Shown here piece after piece: positions 47,162-55,565 of a DNA stretch of 64,000 nt. A program made the position numbers and the translations under genes. The notes beneath the pieces were generated by a model that was not told where the DNA came from, searched no databases, and was given only the letters and a program-made list of their open reading frames with translations. Each line of letters starts with the position of its first letter. Positions within the stretch are counted from its first letter, which is position 1. Source of the stretch: Inquilinus sp052113205 (GTDB lineage Bacteria; Pseudomonadota; Alphaproteobacteria; DSM-16000; Inquilinaceae); contig NZ_JBFRCU010000031.1 of NCBI RefSeq assembly GCF_052113205.1, positions 1-64,000 on the forward strand, read 5' to 3'.

Positions 47162-48151
47162 TCAGAGAGCGACGTCCTTCATCCCCTCTTCGCTGTAGCG
47201 CGCGCCGGCGATGGCGTCGGGTGCAAACAGGGCGTCCAGCGCCGCCACCTGTTCCGCCGTCAGCCGGATCGATGCGGCCGCCGCATTCTCGGCCAGATAG
47301 GCGCGGCGTTTGGTGCCCGGGATCGGCACGATATTGTCCTGCCTGGCCAGCAGCCAGGCCAGCGCCACCTGGGCCGGCTTGGCGCCCAGATCCGAGGCGA
47401 AGTCGCCCAGCGCCTCGGCCAGGCGCCGGTTCTGCGCCAGCGCGTCTTCAGCGAAGCGCGGATTGACGCGGCGGTAATCGTCCGCAGCCAGAGACGAGGT
47501 GTCGGTCACCGCACCGGCCAGGAAGGCGCGGCCGAGCGGCGAATAGGGGACAAAAGTGGCCCCCAGTTCGCGGCAGGCCTCGAGCACCCCGTTCCGCTCC
47601 GGATCGCGGGTCCACAGCGAATACTCGCTCTGCACCGCCGCGATCGGATGCACCGCATGGGCCCGGCGCAAAGTCTCGGCCGACACCTCGGACAAGCCGA
47701 TCTGCCGNACCTTGCCGGCCTGCACCAGCCCNGCCATGGCGCCGACCGACTCCTCGACCGGCACGTCGGGGTTGCGGCGGTGCATGTAGTAGAGGTCGAT
47801 GATTTCGGTGCCGAGGCGCCGCAGCGAGGCCTCGGCCGCGGCCCGGATATAGGCCGGCGAGTTGTCGACCCGCCGCCCGGCGACGCCGGGCTCCCGCACG
47901 ATGCCGAATTTGGTGGCCAGCACCACCTGGTCGCGCCGGCCCTTGAGGAAGCGGCCGACCAACTCCTCATTATGGCCAGAGCCGTACATGTCGGCGGTGT
48001 CGAGGAAGTCGATGCCATGCTCCAGCGCCGCGGCGAGGGTGTCGAGCGACTGCGCATCGTCGCGCGGGCCGTAGAATTCGGACATGCCCATGCAGCCGAG
48101 GCCGATGGCGGAGACGGTGGTGCCGTCCTGGCCGAGAGAGCGTCTGTCCAT
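47162..48151 (-). CDS. Aldo/keto reductase
   Basis: The 329-residue NADPH-dependent oxidoreductase resembles the AKR13/YakC-like group: 'VSAIGLGCMGMSEFYGPRDD', catalytic Asp and Tyr in 'FLDTADMYGSGHNEELVGRF', 'IDLYYMHRRNPDVPVEESVG' and 'NIVPIPGTKRRAYLAENAAA'. The usual catalytic 'QxH' histidine appears as 'YYMHR'. Two codons contain unresolved bases (47708 and 47732). It is divergent from a LysR gene that probably controls it. Confidence 0.93.
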   Translation of the reverse strand: MDRRSLGQDGTTVSAIGLGCMGMSEFYGPRDDAQSLDTLAAALEHGIDFLDTADMYGSGHNEELVGRFLKGRRDQVVLATKFGIVREPGVAGRRVDNSPAYIRAAAEASLRRLGTEIIDLYYMHRRNPDVPVEESVGAMXGLVQAGKXRQIGLSEVSAETLRRAHAVHPIAAVQSEYSLWTRDPERNGVLEACRELGATFVPYSPLGRAFLAGAVTDTSSLAADDYRRVNPRFAEDALAQNRRLAEALGDFASDLGAKPAQVALAWLLARQDNIVPIPGTKRRAYLAENAAAASIRLTAEQVAALDALFAPDAIAGARYSEEGMKDVAL

Positions 48152-48277
48152 GGTCTTCTCCTTGGCTTCCGAAGCCGCCGGTCGCGCGGACCGCTGCGGC
48201 ACGCCAGGAGAATGGGGGTTGGGAGATCATGCGATAAGCCGTAGATATGCGCACGAGCTGATGAATCGGGTTCAGCA

Positions 48278-49195
48278 ATGCTTCGCCCCGACCTCCCCGA
48301 TCTGGCCGCGTTCGCCGCGGTGGCGCGGCATCGCAGCTTCCGCAAGGCGGCGATCGAGCTGGCCCTGTCGGCCTCCGCCCTCAGCCATGCCATCCGGGGG
48401 CTGGAGGAGCGGTTGGGCGTACGCCTCTTGAACCGCACCACCCGCAGCGTCACCCCGACCGAGGCGGGCGAGCGGCTGCTGGCAAGACTGGAGCCCGCCT
48501 TCCGCGACATCGAAGGCGCCGTCGGGGAGATCGACCAGTTCCGGCACCAGCCCGCCGGCTCGCTGAAGATCACCGCCTCGATTCCGGCGGCGGAGCTGAT
48601 CCTGGCGCCGATGGTGGCGCGGTTCCTAGAGACCTATTCCGAGATCCGGCTGGAGGTCGCCGTCACCAGCGCCCTGATCGACATCGTCGCCGGCGGCTTC
48701 GATGCCGGCGTCCGCCTGGGCGAGCAGTTGGAGCGCGACATGGTGGCGGTGCGCTTCGGCGGCGAGCAGCGGCTGGTCCTGGTCGCCGCCCCCTCCTATC
48801 TGGCGCGGCGGCCGCGGCCGGAGACGCCGCGCGACCTGACCGAGCATGCCTGCCTCGGCTACCGCTTTCCGAGCGGCGTGGTCTATGCGTGGGAGTTCGA
48901 GAAGGACGGCCGGGAGCTGACGGTCAGCCCGAACGGGCCGCTGATCGTCAACAACGACCAGCGGCTCCTGATCCGCTCGGCGCTGGACGGCACCGGCTTG
49001 GCCTATGTGTTCGAGGGGATGGTCACGGCCGAGCTGGCGGAGGGGCGGCTGGTCCCGCTGCTGCAGGACTGGTCGCCGCCCTTTCCGGGCTTCTTCCTGT
49101 ACTATCCGCGCCAGCGCCAGATGCCTGCGACGCTGCGCGCCTTCGTCGATTTCGTTCGCGCCGACAACCTGACCGTCAGCCGTTCACCGGAATGA
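48278..49195 (+). CDS. LysR family transcriptional regulator, divergent from aldo/keto reductase
   Basis: The 305-residue protein has the LysR HTH ('LAAFAAVARHRSFRKAAIEL', 'SALSHAIRGLEERLG') and a substrate-binding domain like those of regulators next to AKR or SDR genes. The 126-bp gap to the reductase start is the shared promoter region. Its 3' end overlaps the convergent metQ-like gene by 20 bp. Confidence 0.9.
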   Translation: MLRPDLPDLAAFAAVARHRSFRKAAIELALSASALSHAIRGLEERLGVRLLNRTTRSVTPTEAGERLLARLEPAFRDIEGAVGEIDQFRHQPAGSLKITASIPAAELILAPMVARFLETYSEIRLEVAVTSALIDIVAGGFDAGVRLGEQLERDMVAVRFGGEQRLVLVAAPSYLARRPRPETPRDLTEHACLGYRFPSGVVYAWEFEKDGRELTVSPNGPLIVNNDQRLLIRSALDGTGLAYVFEGMVTAELAEGRLVPLLQDWSPPFPGFFLYYPRQRQMPATLRAFVDFVRADNLTVSRSPE

Positions 49196-49994
49196 CCGAC
49201 CCCTGGTAACGCTCGCGGATGAACTTCGCGACCGCCGGCGAGGTCAGGATTTCGGCCAGCCGCTTGATCCGCGGATCGTCCGCCAGCTTCGGCGTGGTCA
49301 CCAGGATGTTGGCATAGGGGTTGTTCTCGGCCTTCTCCAGCCCCAGCGCGTCCTTCGCCGGGGTGAGGCCGGCCTCGAGCGCGTAATTGCCGTTGATCAC
49401 CGCCAGGTCGACGTCGTCCAGGGCCCGCGGCAGCAGCGCCGATTCGACCTCCAGCACCTTCAGGTGCTTCGGATTCTCGGCGATGTCGTTCGGCGTCGCC
49501 AGCTGCTTGTCCGGCTCGGCGAAGCCATCCTTCAGCCGAATCAGCTTCTGGTCCTGCAGCAGGTAGAGGGCGCGGCTGAGATTGGTGACGTTGTTCGGCA
49601 CCGCCACGGTGCCGCCGTCCTGCACCTCGGCGAAGCTCTTCACCTTGCGCGAATAGACGCCCAGCGGCTCGATATGCACGGTGGCGGCGACGGCGAAGGT
49701 CTGGCCCAGCGCCTGCTCCTGCGAGCGCAGATAGGGCAGGTGCTGGAAGTAGTTGGCGTCGACATCGCCATGCGCCAGCAGCTCGTTCGGGTTCACCGCG
49801 GTCGACAGCTCGACGATGTCGAGCTTCAGGTCGGGCGCCTGGCTCTGCACGAAGGCCAGGATTTCGGCATGCGGCACGGCGTCGGCCGCGACCTTCAGCG
49901 GCGCGTCCTGCGCCAAAGCGGCGCCGGCGAAGGNGAAGGGCAAGGCGGCAGCGATCGCCGCCCGCGCCAGGCGGGCGGTCAAGATACGGATCAT
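49176..49994 (-). CDS. MetQ/NlpA family ABC transporter substrate-binding protein
   Basis: The 272-residue periplasmic protein has a signal peptide ('ARLARAAIAAALPF', then AGAALAQ) and the NlpA fold: 'LKVAADAVPHAEILAFVQSQ', 'DVDANYFQHLPYLRSQEQAL' and 'VAVPNNVTNLSRALYLLQDQ'. No lipobox cysteine is visible, so it is probably soluble rather than a lipoprotein. Family members bind methionine or related sulfur compounds. No MetN or MetI gene adjoins it. One codon in the signal peptide is unresolved (49934). It follows the 2OG oxygenase gene by 32 bp. Confidence 0.9.
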   Translation of the reverse strand: MIRILTARLARAAIAAALPFXFAGAALAQDAPLKVAADAVPHAEILAFVQSQAPDLKLDIVELSTAVNPNELLAHGDVDANYFQHLPYLRSQEQALGQTFAVAATVHIEPLGVYSRKVKSFAEVQDGGTVAVPNNVTNLSRALYLLQDQKLIRLKDGFAEPDKQLATPNDIAENPKHLKVLEVESALLPRALDDVDLAVINGNYALEAGLTPAKDALGLEKAENNPYANILVTTPKLADDPRIKRLAEILTSPAVAKFIRERYQGSVIPVNG

Positions 49995-50026
49995 GATGGA
50001 CCTGTGGGTTAGGTGGCGCGGCGTGT

Positions 50027-51058
50027 TCAGGCGGTGGCGGCTTGGGCCGCCAGGACGTCGGCGTAATGGCGCTGCGCCACGTCGGGGTGCGAGCGCAGCC
50101 GGCCCTTCAGGTAGTTCGGGCCGACATCGTGGAACAGCGGGTTCTGCGGGTCGCTGGCCGGGCCGCGCGCCTCCGCCGCCAGGGCCGGCGGCAGGTCGAG
50201 CAGCGGCACCGTGGCGTCGAGCCGGGCGCCGAGGAAGAAGGCGACCGACAGCCGGTCGGTGCCGGCCGGCGGCGTGATCACTCGGTGCACCGTGGCGCGG
50301 AGATAGCCGTTGGTCGCCAGCTCCAGCAGCTCGCCGATATTGACCACGAAGGTGCCGGGCACCGGCTCGGCGTCGATCCAGCGCCCGTCCTCGCCCTCGA
50401 CCTGCAGGCCGCGCTGGGTGTCCTGCAGCAGCAGGGTCAGGAACCCCGAATCCTTGTGCGCGCCGACGCCCTGGCTGCTGCCGGTGGCCTCGCGGCCGGG
50501 GTAGCGGATGATCTTGATGTGCTGGTTCGGCGTGTCGCCATAGATCGGCTCCAGCGCGCCCTCGGGCTGCCCGAGCGACGCGGCGAAGGCCCCGAGCAGG
50601 CGGATCGCCACCCGGGTCAGCTCCGCCTGCCAGCGCAGCAGCGTGGTCTTCAGCTCCGGCTGTGCCGCCGGCCACTGATTCGGGCCCTGCAGCCGCAGCC
50701 AGGGCGGCACGCCCGGCCCCTGCGGAATCACCGCCCGCTCGGCCCCGATGTCGAACTGCTCGCGCCAGTCCGGCTCGCCGCGAGTCCGCTCCCACGCCGC
50801 CCGGGTATAGCCGCGGAAGTGCGGCGAATGCACCATCTCGATCGCCAGCTTGTCGGCCTCCGGCAGCGCAAAGAAGCGGCGCGCCTCGACCTTTACCTGC
50901 GCCACCAGCGATTCCGGCACGCCATGCCCGCTGAGATAGAAGAAGCCGACGTCCCGCGCCGCCGCACGCAGTTGGTCCAGGAAGTCCTGACGCGCCGCTT
51001 GGCCGGCATCGAGCCGGGACAGGTCGAGCAGCGGCAAGGCGAGGGTGGCGGTGGTCAT
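50027..51058 (-). CDS. 2-oxoglutarate/Fe(II) oxygenase, isopenicillin N synthase family
   Basis: The 343-residue cytoplasmic enzyme has the DIOX_N domain ('LPLLDLSRLDAGQAARQDFL', 'VGFFYLSGHGVPESLVAQ') and the 2OG-FeII_Oxy domain with iron ligands H201 and D203 ('GAHKDSGFLTLLLQD') and H258, plus the 2OG-binding RxS (R269, S271). It resembles plant-like and bacterial DIOX proteins; the substrate is unknown. Its link with a MetQ-like receptor gene suggests oxidation of an imported sulfur compound, which is inference. Confidence 0.9.
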   Translation of the reverse strand: MTTATLALPLLDLSRLDAGQAARQDFLDQLRAAARDVGFFYLSGHGVPESLVAQVKVEARRFFALPEADKLAIEMVHSPHFRGYTRAAWERTRGEPDWREQFDIGAERAVIPQGPGVPPWLRLQGPNQWPAAQPELKTTLLRWQAELTRVAIRLLGAFAASLGQPEGALEPIYGDTPNQHIKIIRYPGREATGSSQGVGAHKDSGFLTLLLQDTQRGLQVEGEDGRWIDAEPVPGTFVVNIGELLELATNGYLRATVHRVITPPAGTDRLSVAFFLGARLDATVPLLDLPPALAAEARGPASDPQNPLFHDVGPNYLKGRLRSHPDVAQRHYADVLAAQAATA

Positions 51059-51109
51059 GGCAGCCTCGGGCAAAAAAGAACGGCGCGCGATCGCGCGCGA
51101 CCTGATAAT
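51059..51109. promoter_or_regulatory. Short A/T-rich region upstream of the 2OG oxygenase gene
   Basis: The 51-bp gap, together with the first part of the upstream gene's 3' end (to about 51160), is strongly A/T-rich ('ATTTATATAACAATTTTTCA'), unlike the surroundings, and is the likely promoter of the oxygenase-metQ pair. Confidence 0.4.
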
Positions 51110-51991
51110 TCACATATCTTTGTTGCGTCTAGATTTATATAACAATTTTTCAATGCTGTTATTGGCTCGTCGGATCAGGCGGAGGCTGCGCCTCTCCGGC
51201 AGGTCCGGGGGCGGCATCGGCCGGAGGCTCTCATAGGCCAGCCGCACCGCGGCGGCGCCATGGGTTCGTTCCAGCCGCCGGACGGTGAAATGGGCCCGCG
51301 CCAGACGCCGGAAATGCTCCAGGAAGGTCAGGTTGACCGCGGCGCCGGCGGCCGCGCCCAGCACCGGGGCCGCCTGGGCCGACAGCTTCAGCAGCACCGT
51401 CCCGCTGAACCGGGCGGCGACCGCGGCGACCAGCCGCGGCACCACCTTGGCGGCCGCGTCCGGCACCACCCGGGCCAGCGCGATCCGGGTGGCGAGATAG
51501 CCGGTCTCGACCGCATCATCGGCCGGGTCGGGCCGGCCCATGGCGAAGACCTTCAGGCATTCGATCGCGGTCTCCGGCGCCGCCGGGTCCTCCCCCGCCG
51601 CCTTCGCCTCGGCCGCGATCTGGCGCAGCAGCAGAGCCGTGGAGACCGGCAGCTCCGCCAGCGTGCTCGGCAGGCCGAAGCTGCCGCCCGCGGCGCCGCT
51701 GGCAGCGGCCAGGCCGCGATGCAGCCAGGTCTCCCGCCGGCGCCGCACCCGGCGGCCGCTGCGCAGCGCCGCCCTCAGAGCGACGGCGAGGGCGCGGCGG
51801 ATGGCGCCGTCCAGCACGGATTGCACCTCGGCCGGCAGGTTGCGCTTCAGCGCTTCGACCGGCGTCCCCGCCAAGGCCGACAGACGGGCCACCAGCGACT
51901 CATGGTCGAGCACCGCCTTCGCCGCGGCCAGCTCGGCCATGGCGCCCGGCGGCAGGAACAGCGGGACGGGCAGTGCCGCAGCGTCGGTCAT
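51110..51991 (-). CDS. EcsC family protein
   Basis: The 293-residue protein matches the EcsC family: 'GSFGLPSTLAELPVSTALLL', 'GYLATRIALARVVPDAAAKV' and 'LTFLEHFRRLARAHFTVRRL'. The family has hydrophobic helices and a possible role at the membrane, but the biochemical function is not established. The start at 51991 follows a weak GGG; it is divergent from the sirtuin gene, 75 bp away. The last 20 codons lie in A/T-rich DNA. Confidence 0.85.
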   Translation of the reverse strand: MTDAAALPVPLFLPPGAMAELAAAKAVLDHESLVARLSALAGTPVEALKRNLPAEVQSVLDGAIRRALAVALRAALRSGRRVRRRRETWLHRGLAAASGAAGGSFGLPSTLAELPVSTALLLRQIAAEAKAAGEDPAAPETAIECLKVFAMGRPDPADDAVETGYLATRIALARVVPDAAAKVVPRLVAAVAARFSGTVLLKLSAQAAPVLGAAAGAAVNLTFLEHFRRLARAHFTVRRLERTHGAAAVRLAYESLRPMPPPDLPERRSLRLIRRANNSIEKLLYKSRRNKDM

Positions 51992-52066
51992 ACCCAAGAC
52001 ATTGGGGGTCGCGGCGCGTCGACAAGGGCCGTTGAGCCATGGCGCCTCCGCCATCATCATCCCCAT

Positions 52067-52801
52067 ATGCAGCGAATCGAGCCCGGCGATCCGATCGTGA
52101 TCCTGACCGGGGCCGGCATCTCGAAGGAGAGCGGCCTCGACACCTTCCGCGACGCCGGCGGGGTGTGGACCCGCGTACGGCTCGAGGATGTGGCCACGCC
52201 CGAGGCGTTCGAGCGCGACCCGGACCGGGTGCACGGCTTCTACAACGCGCGCCGCCGCACCCTGGCCGACCCGGCGGTGCAGCCCAATGCGGCGCATGCG
52301 GCGCTGGCCCGGCTGGAGCGCGACTGGCCGGGCCCGGTGCTGCTGGTCACCCAGAATGTCGACGATCTGCACGAGCGCGGCGGCAGCCGCCGGCTGATCC
52401 ACATGCATGGCCAGCTGAACCGCGCCCGCTGCCTGTCCTGCGGCGCCGGCCACGCCTGGCCCGGCGACCTGGCGGTCGACACCCCCTGCCCCGGCTGCGG
52501 CGAGGCCGGCGGCATGCGGCCCGATGTGGTCTGGTTCGGTGAGATGCCGCTGGCGATGGAGGAGATCGAGGCGGCGCTGGCCGGCTGCCGGCTGTTCGTG
52601 TCGATCGGCACCTCCGGCACCGTCTACCCGGCCGCCGCCTTCGTCCACCAGGCGCTGGACGCCGGGGCCCTGACGGTCGAGCTGAACCTGGAGCCGGGCG
52701 AGGCCTCCGGACTGTTCCACATCCGCCGCCAGGACCCGGCGACGCGGCTGGTGCCGGAGCTGGTCGAGGCGCTGCTGGCGGGCGAGTTCCCGAAGCGCTG
52801 A
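52067..52801 (+). CDS. cobB: Sir2 family NAD-dependent protein deacylase (CobB, class III)
   Basis: The 244-residue enzyme has the NAD site 'VILTGAGISKESGLDTFRD', the catalytic H114 in 'IHMHGQLNRARC', a zinc ribbon C122-C125/C141-C144 and 'TQNVDDLHERGG'. Y59 and R62 ('FYNARRR') form the YxxR pair that binds succinyl-lysine, so desuccinylation as well as deacetylation is expected. It removes acyl groups from lysines in cytoplasmic proteins. Confidence 0.95.
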   Translation: MQRIEPGDPIVILTGAGISKESGLDTFRDAGGVWTRVRLEDVATPEAFERDPDRVHGFYNARRRTLADPAVQPNAAHAALARLERDWPGPVLLVTQNVDDLHERGGSRRLIHMHGQLNRARCLSCGAGHAWPGDLAVDTPCPGCGEAGGMRPDVVWFGEMPLAMEEIEAALAGCRLFVSIGTSGTVYPAAAFVHQALDAGALTVELNLEPGEASGLFHIRRQDPATRLVPELVEALLAGEFPKR

Positions 52802-52813
52802 CGGACACCGCGC

Positions 52814-52853
52814 CGTCACCAAAACTTCATCGCGCCGTCACCCGGCCATCGCC
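52814..52853 (+). promoter_or_regulatory. Pho-box-like direct repeats upstream of phoX
   Basis: Units CGTCACCAAAA, CTTCATCGCGC and CGTCACCCGGC follow each other with an exact 11-bp period, then CATCGCC. PhoB binds 11-bp direct repeats of a CTGTCAT-like heptamer plus a 4-bp A/T-rich spacer; the first unit has the AAAA spacer. Its place 45-85 bp upstream of a PhoX-type phosphatase gene fits phosphate-starvation control. Confidence 0.7.
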
Positions 52854-52897
52854 GAGCCGGCGGAGGATCCCGCGTCCGCTCCAGCCAGGATCCTGCC

Positions 52898-54865
52898 ATG
52901 ACCAAGCGCCTCCGCGCCCGGCGCCGCCTCGCCGGCCTGCCCGCCGGCCGCTATGCCACGACCGACAAGGGCCGGGTCGTCCGGCGCACCGCCGCGGTCG
53001 AGGCGCCGCCGCTGTCCGCCCTGNTGCGGGCCAGCCTGTCGCGCCGCGGCCTGCTGTTCGGCTCCGCGGCCGCGGTCGCCGCCCTGGCCCTGCCCGGCGG
53101 GCGCGCCGAAGCGGCCGAAAGCACCGCGAGCTTCCCCGAGCTGGCACGGGTGATGGACGACCGCGACCACATCGCCGCGGGCTACGACCGCAAGGTTCTG
53201 ATCCGCTGGGGCGACAAGCTGCTGCCGGACGCGCCGGAATTCGACCCCGCCGCCATGACCGCGGCGGCGGCGGAGCGGCAGTTCGGCATGAACAACGACC
53301 TGCTGGTCTATTTGCCGCTGCCGATCGGGTCGGGGGGGGCCGACCACGGGCTGCTGTTCGTCAACCACGAGTACCCGAACCCGCAGCTGATGTGGCCCGG
53401 CCTGACCGAGGACGACGCTGGCGGCAAGCTGACCGAGGCCCAGGTGGCGGTCACCATGGCCGCGATCGGATGCTCGGTGATCGAGGTGCGGGACGACGGC
53501 GCGGGCTGGCAGGTGGTGCCCGGCAGCCGCTACGCCCGCCGGATCACGCCGGCGACACCGATTCGCATCTCCGGCCCCGCCGCGAGGCATCCGCTGATGC
53601 GCACCGCCGCGGACCCGGAGGGGCGCACGGTCCTGGGCACCTTCGACAACTGCAATGGCGGCATGACGCCCTGGGGCACCGTGCTGTCCTGCGAGGAGGG
53701 CTTCGACGGCTGGTTCGGCGGCGACCCGGCCAAGAGCGAGCATGCGGCGCTGCTGGCCCGCTACGGCGCCGACGAGGCCGAGGACGGCTATGGCTGGGGC
53801 CGGTTCCATGACCGCTTCCACTATGAGCGCGAGCCGAACGAGGCACACCGCTTCGACTGGGTGGTGGAGATCGACCCCTACGACCCCGGGGCGCAGCCGG
53901 TGAAGCGCACCGCGCTGGGCCGCATGGCGCATGAGAATGCCGGCTGCGTCGTCGCGCCGGACGGCCGCGTGGTGGTCTACATGGCCGACGACCACGACTT
54001 CGACTACCTGTACAAATTCGTCACCGCCAAGCCCTGGAACCCGCAGGACCGCGCCGCCAACCGCGACCTGCTGGACGAGGGCACGCTGTATGTCGCCCGG
54101 TTCAACCCCGACCACACGCTGGACTGGCTGCCGCTGGTGCAGGGTGAGGGCAAGCTGACCGCCGAGAACGGCTTCGCCAGCCAGGGCGACGTGGCCATCA
54201 AGACCCGCCTGGCCGCCGACCTGGCCGGGGCCACGCCGATGGATTCGCCGGAGGGCTTCACCGTCAACCCGGTCACCGGGAAGATCTACGTCGCCCTGAC
54301 CGAGAACGAGGATAGCGAGGTGGGGCAGATCAACGTGGCCAACCCGCGGGCGCCGAATCCCGAGGGCCATGTGCTGGAGCTGGTGCCGCCCGAGGCCTCC
54401 GGCCGGGTCGACCATGCCGCGGCCCGCTACGGCTGGGACATCTTCATCCTGTGCGGCGACCCGGCGAAGCCCGAGGCCCAGGCGCGCTACCACCCCGACA
54501 CCTCGGCCAATGGCTGGTTCACCGACCCCGACAACATCGCCTTCGACCCGGCCGGGCGGATGTATGTCTGCACCGACGGCCCGCCGGACGCCGGCTTCAA
54601 CGACGCGCTCTACGTCCTCGACACCGAGGGGCCGGGCCGGGCGCTGCCGAAGCTGTTCTATTCGCCGCCGCGAGGATCGGAGTGCAGCAGCCCCTGCTTC
54701 ACCCCGGATGGCCGCACGATGTTCCTGTCGGTGCAGCATCCGGGCGAGGATTCCGAGACGCTGGACGCCGTGACCACGCGCTGGCCGGATTTTCGCGACG
54801 GCATGCCGCCCCGGCCCTCGGTGGTCGTGATCCGGCGCACCGACGGCGGCCCGATCGGCAGCTGA
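52898..54865 (+). CDS. phoX: PhoX family alkaline phosphatase (DUF839), Tat-exported
   Basis: The 655-residue protein has an unusually distal twin-arginine signal ('SRRGLLFGSAAAVAALALPG' at about 47-66) and the PhoX beta-propeller: 'LLFVNHEYPNPQLMWPG', 'GMTPWGTVLSCEEGFDGWFG', 'HENAGCVVAPDGRVVVYMAD', 'DSPEGFTVNPVTGKIYVALT' and 'DNIAFDPAGRMYVCTDGPP'. PhoX enzymes are calcium/iron-dependent phosphomonoesterases that release phosphate in the periplasm. A Pho-box-like repeat precedes it. One codon before the signal is unresolved (53024). Confidence 0.92.
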   Translation: MTKRLRARRRLAGLPAGRYATTDKGRVVRRTAAVEAPPLSALXRASLSRRGLLFGSAAAVAALALPGGRAEAAESTASFPELARVMDDRDHIAAGYDRKVLIRWGDKLLPDAPEFDPAAMTAAAAERQFGMNNDLLVYLPLPIGSGGADHGLLFVNHEYPNPQLMWPGLTEDDAGGKLTEAQVAVTMAAIGCSVIEVRDDGAGWQVVPGSRYARRITPATPIRISGPAARHPLMRTAADPEGRTVLGTFDNCNGGMTPWGTVLSCEEGFDGWFGGDPAKSEHAALLARYGADEAEDGYGWGRFHDRFHYEREPNEAHRFDWVVEIDPYDPGAQPVKRTALGRMAHENAGCVVAPDGRVVVYMADDHDFDYLYKFVTAKPWNPQDRAANRDLLDEGTLYVARFNPDHTLDWLPLVQGEGKLTAENGFASQGDVAIKTRLAADLAGATPMDSPEGFTVNPVTGKIYVALTENEDSEVGQINVANPRAPNPEGHVLELVPPEASGRVDHAAARYGWDIFILCGDPAKPEAQARYHPDTSANGWFTDPDNIAFDPAGRMYVCTDGPPDAGFNDALYVLDTEGPGRALPKLFYSPPRGSECSSPCFTPDGRTMFLSVQHPGEDSETLDAVTTRWPDFRDGMPPRPSVVVIRRTDGGPIGS

Positions 54866-54956
54866 TGCTGATCGAGGCCGGCCCTGCGGCCGGCGCATCC
54901 GTGACCGGACATCGCGGGCGCTTGGCCGCCGCCCGCGACTGGCCTAGACCAGATGC

Positions 54957-55565
54957 ATGGCAATTGCGGCGACGGACGATCTGACGGCGGTGGTGGCGGC
55001 AGCGCGGGCCTGCCGGATCTGCGCCGGCCGGTGGCCGCATGCGCCGCGCCCGGTGCTGCGCGCGACAACGACCGCCCGGCTGCTGATCATCGGCCAGGCG
55101 CCCGGAGCACGGGTGCAGGCCTCCGGCCTGTCCTGGACCGACGCCAGCGGCGACCGGCTGCGGCAATGGCTGGGCCTGGGCCGCGACGCTTTCTACGACG
55201 AGGACCGGGTGGCGCTGGTGTCGATGGGCTTCTGCTTTCCCGGCACCAACCCGAAGGGTGGCGACTACCCGCCGCCACGGATCTGCGCCGACACCTGGCA
55301 TCCCCGGCTGCGGCCGCTGCTGCAGGGGATTCGGCTGACCCTGCTGGTGGGCGGCCTGGCCCAGGCCTATTACCTCGGCCCGCGGCGGCAGCCGAGCGTG
55401 GCGCAGACGGTCGCCGCCTGGCGCGATTACCTGCCCGATTTCATTCCCCTCCCCCATCCGAGCTGGCGCAACACCGGCTGGCTGAAGCGCAACCCGTGGT
55501 TCGAGGCGGACCTTCTACCGGTGCTGCGGGTCAGAACCGCCGGCGCGCTGGCGGGCGACGCCTGA
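54957..55565 (+). CDS. Uracil-DNA glycosylase family protein
   Basis: The 202-residue protein has the UDG-like fold with motif 1 'LLIIGQAPGARVQASGLSWT' and motif 2 'PLPHPSWRNTGWLKRNPWFE'. An N-terminal CxxC ('CRICAG') is present, but the full four-Cys set of Fe-S UDGs is not obvious. It belongs to the COG1573-like group of DNA-repair glycosylases; activity on uracil is not proven. Its stop overlaps the next start (TGATG). Confidence 0.87.
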   Translation: MAIAATDDLTAVVAAARACRICAGRWPHAPRPVLRATTTARLLIIGQAPGARVQASGLSWTDASGDRLRQWLGLGRDAFYDEDRVALVSMGFCFPGTNPKGGDYPPPRICADTWHPRLRPLLQGIRLTLLVGGLAQAYYLGPRRQPSVAQTVAAWRDYLPDFIPLPHPSWRNTGWLKRNPWFEADLLPVLRVRTAGALAGDA

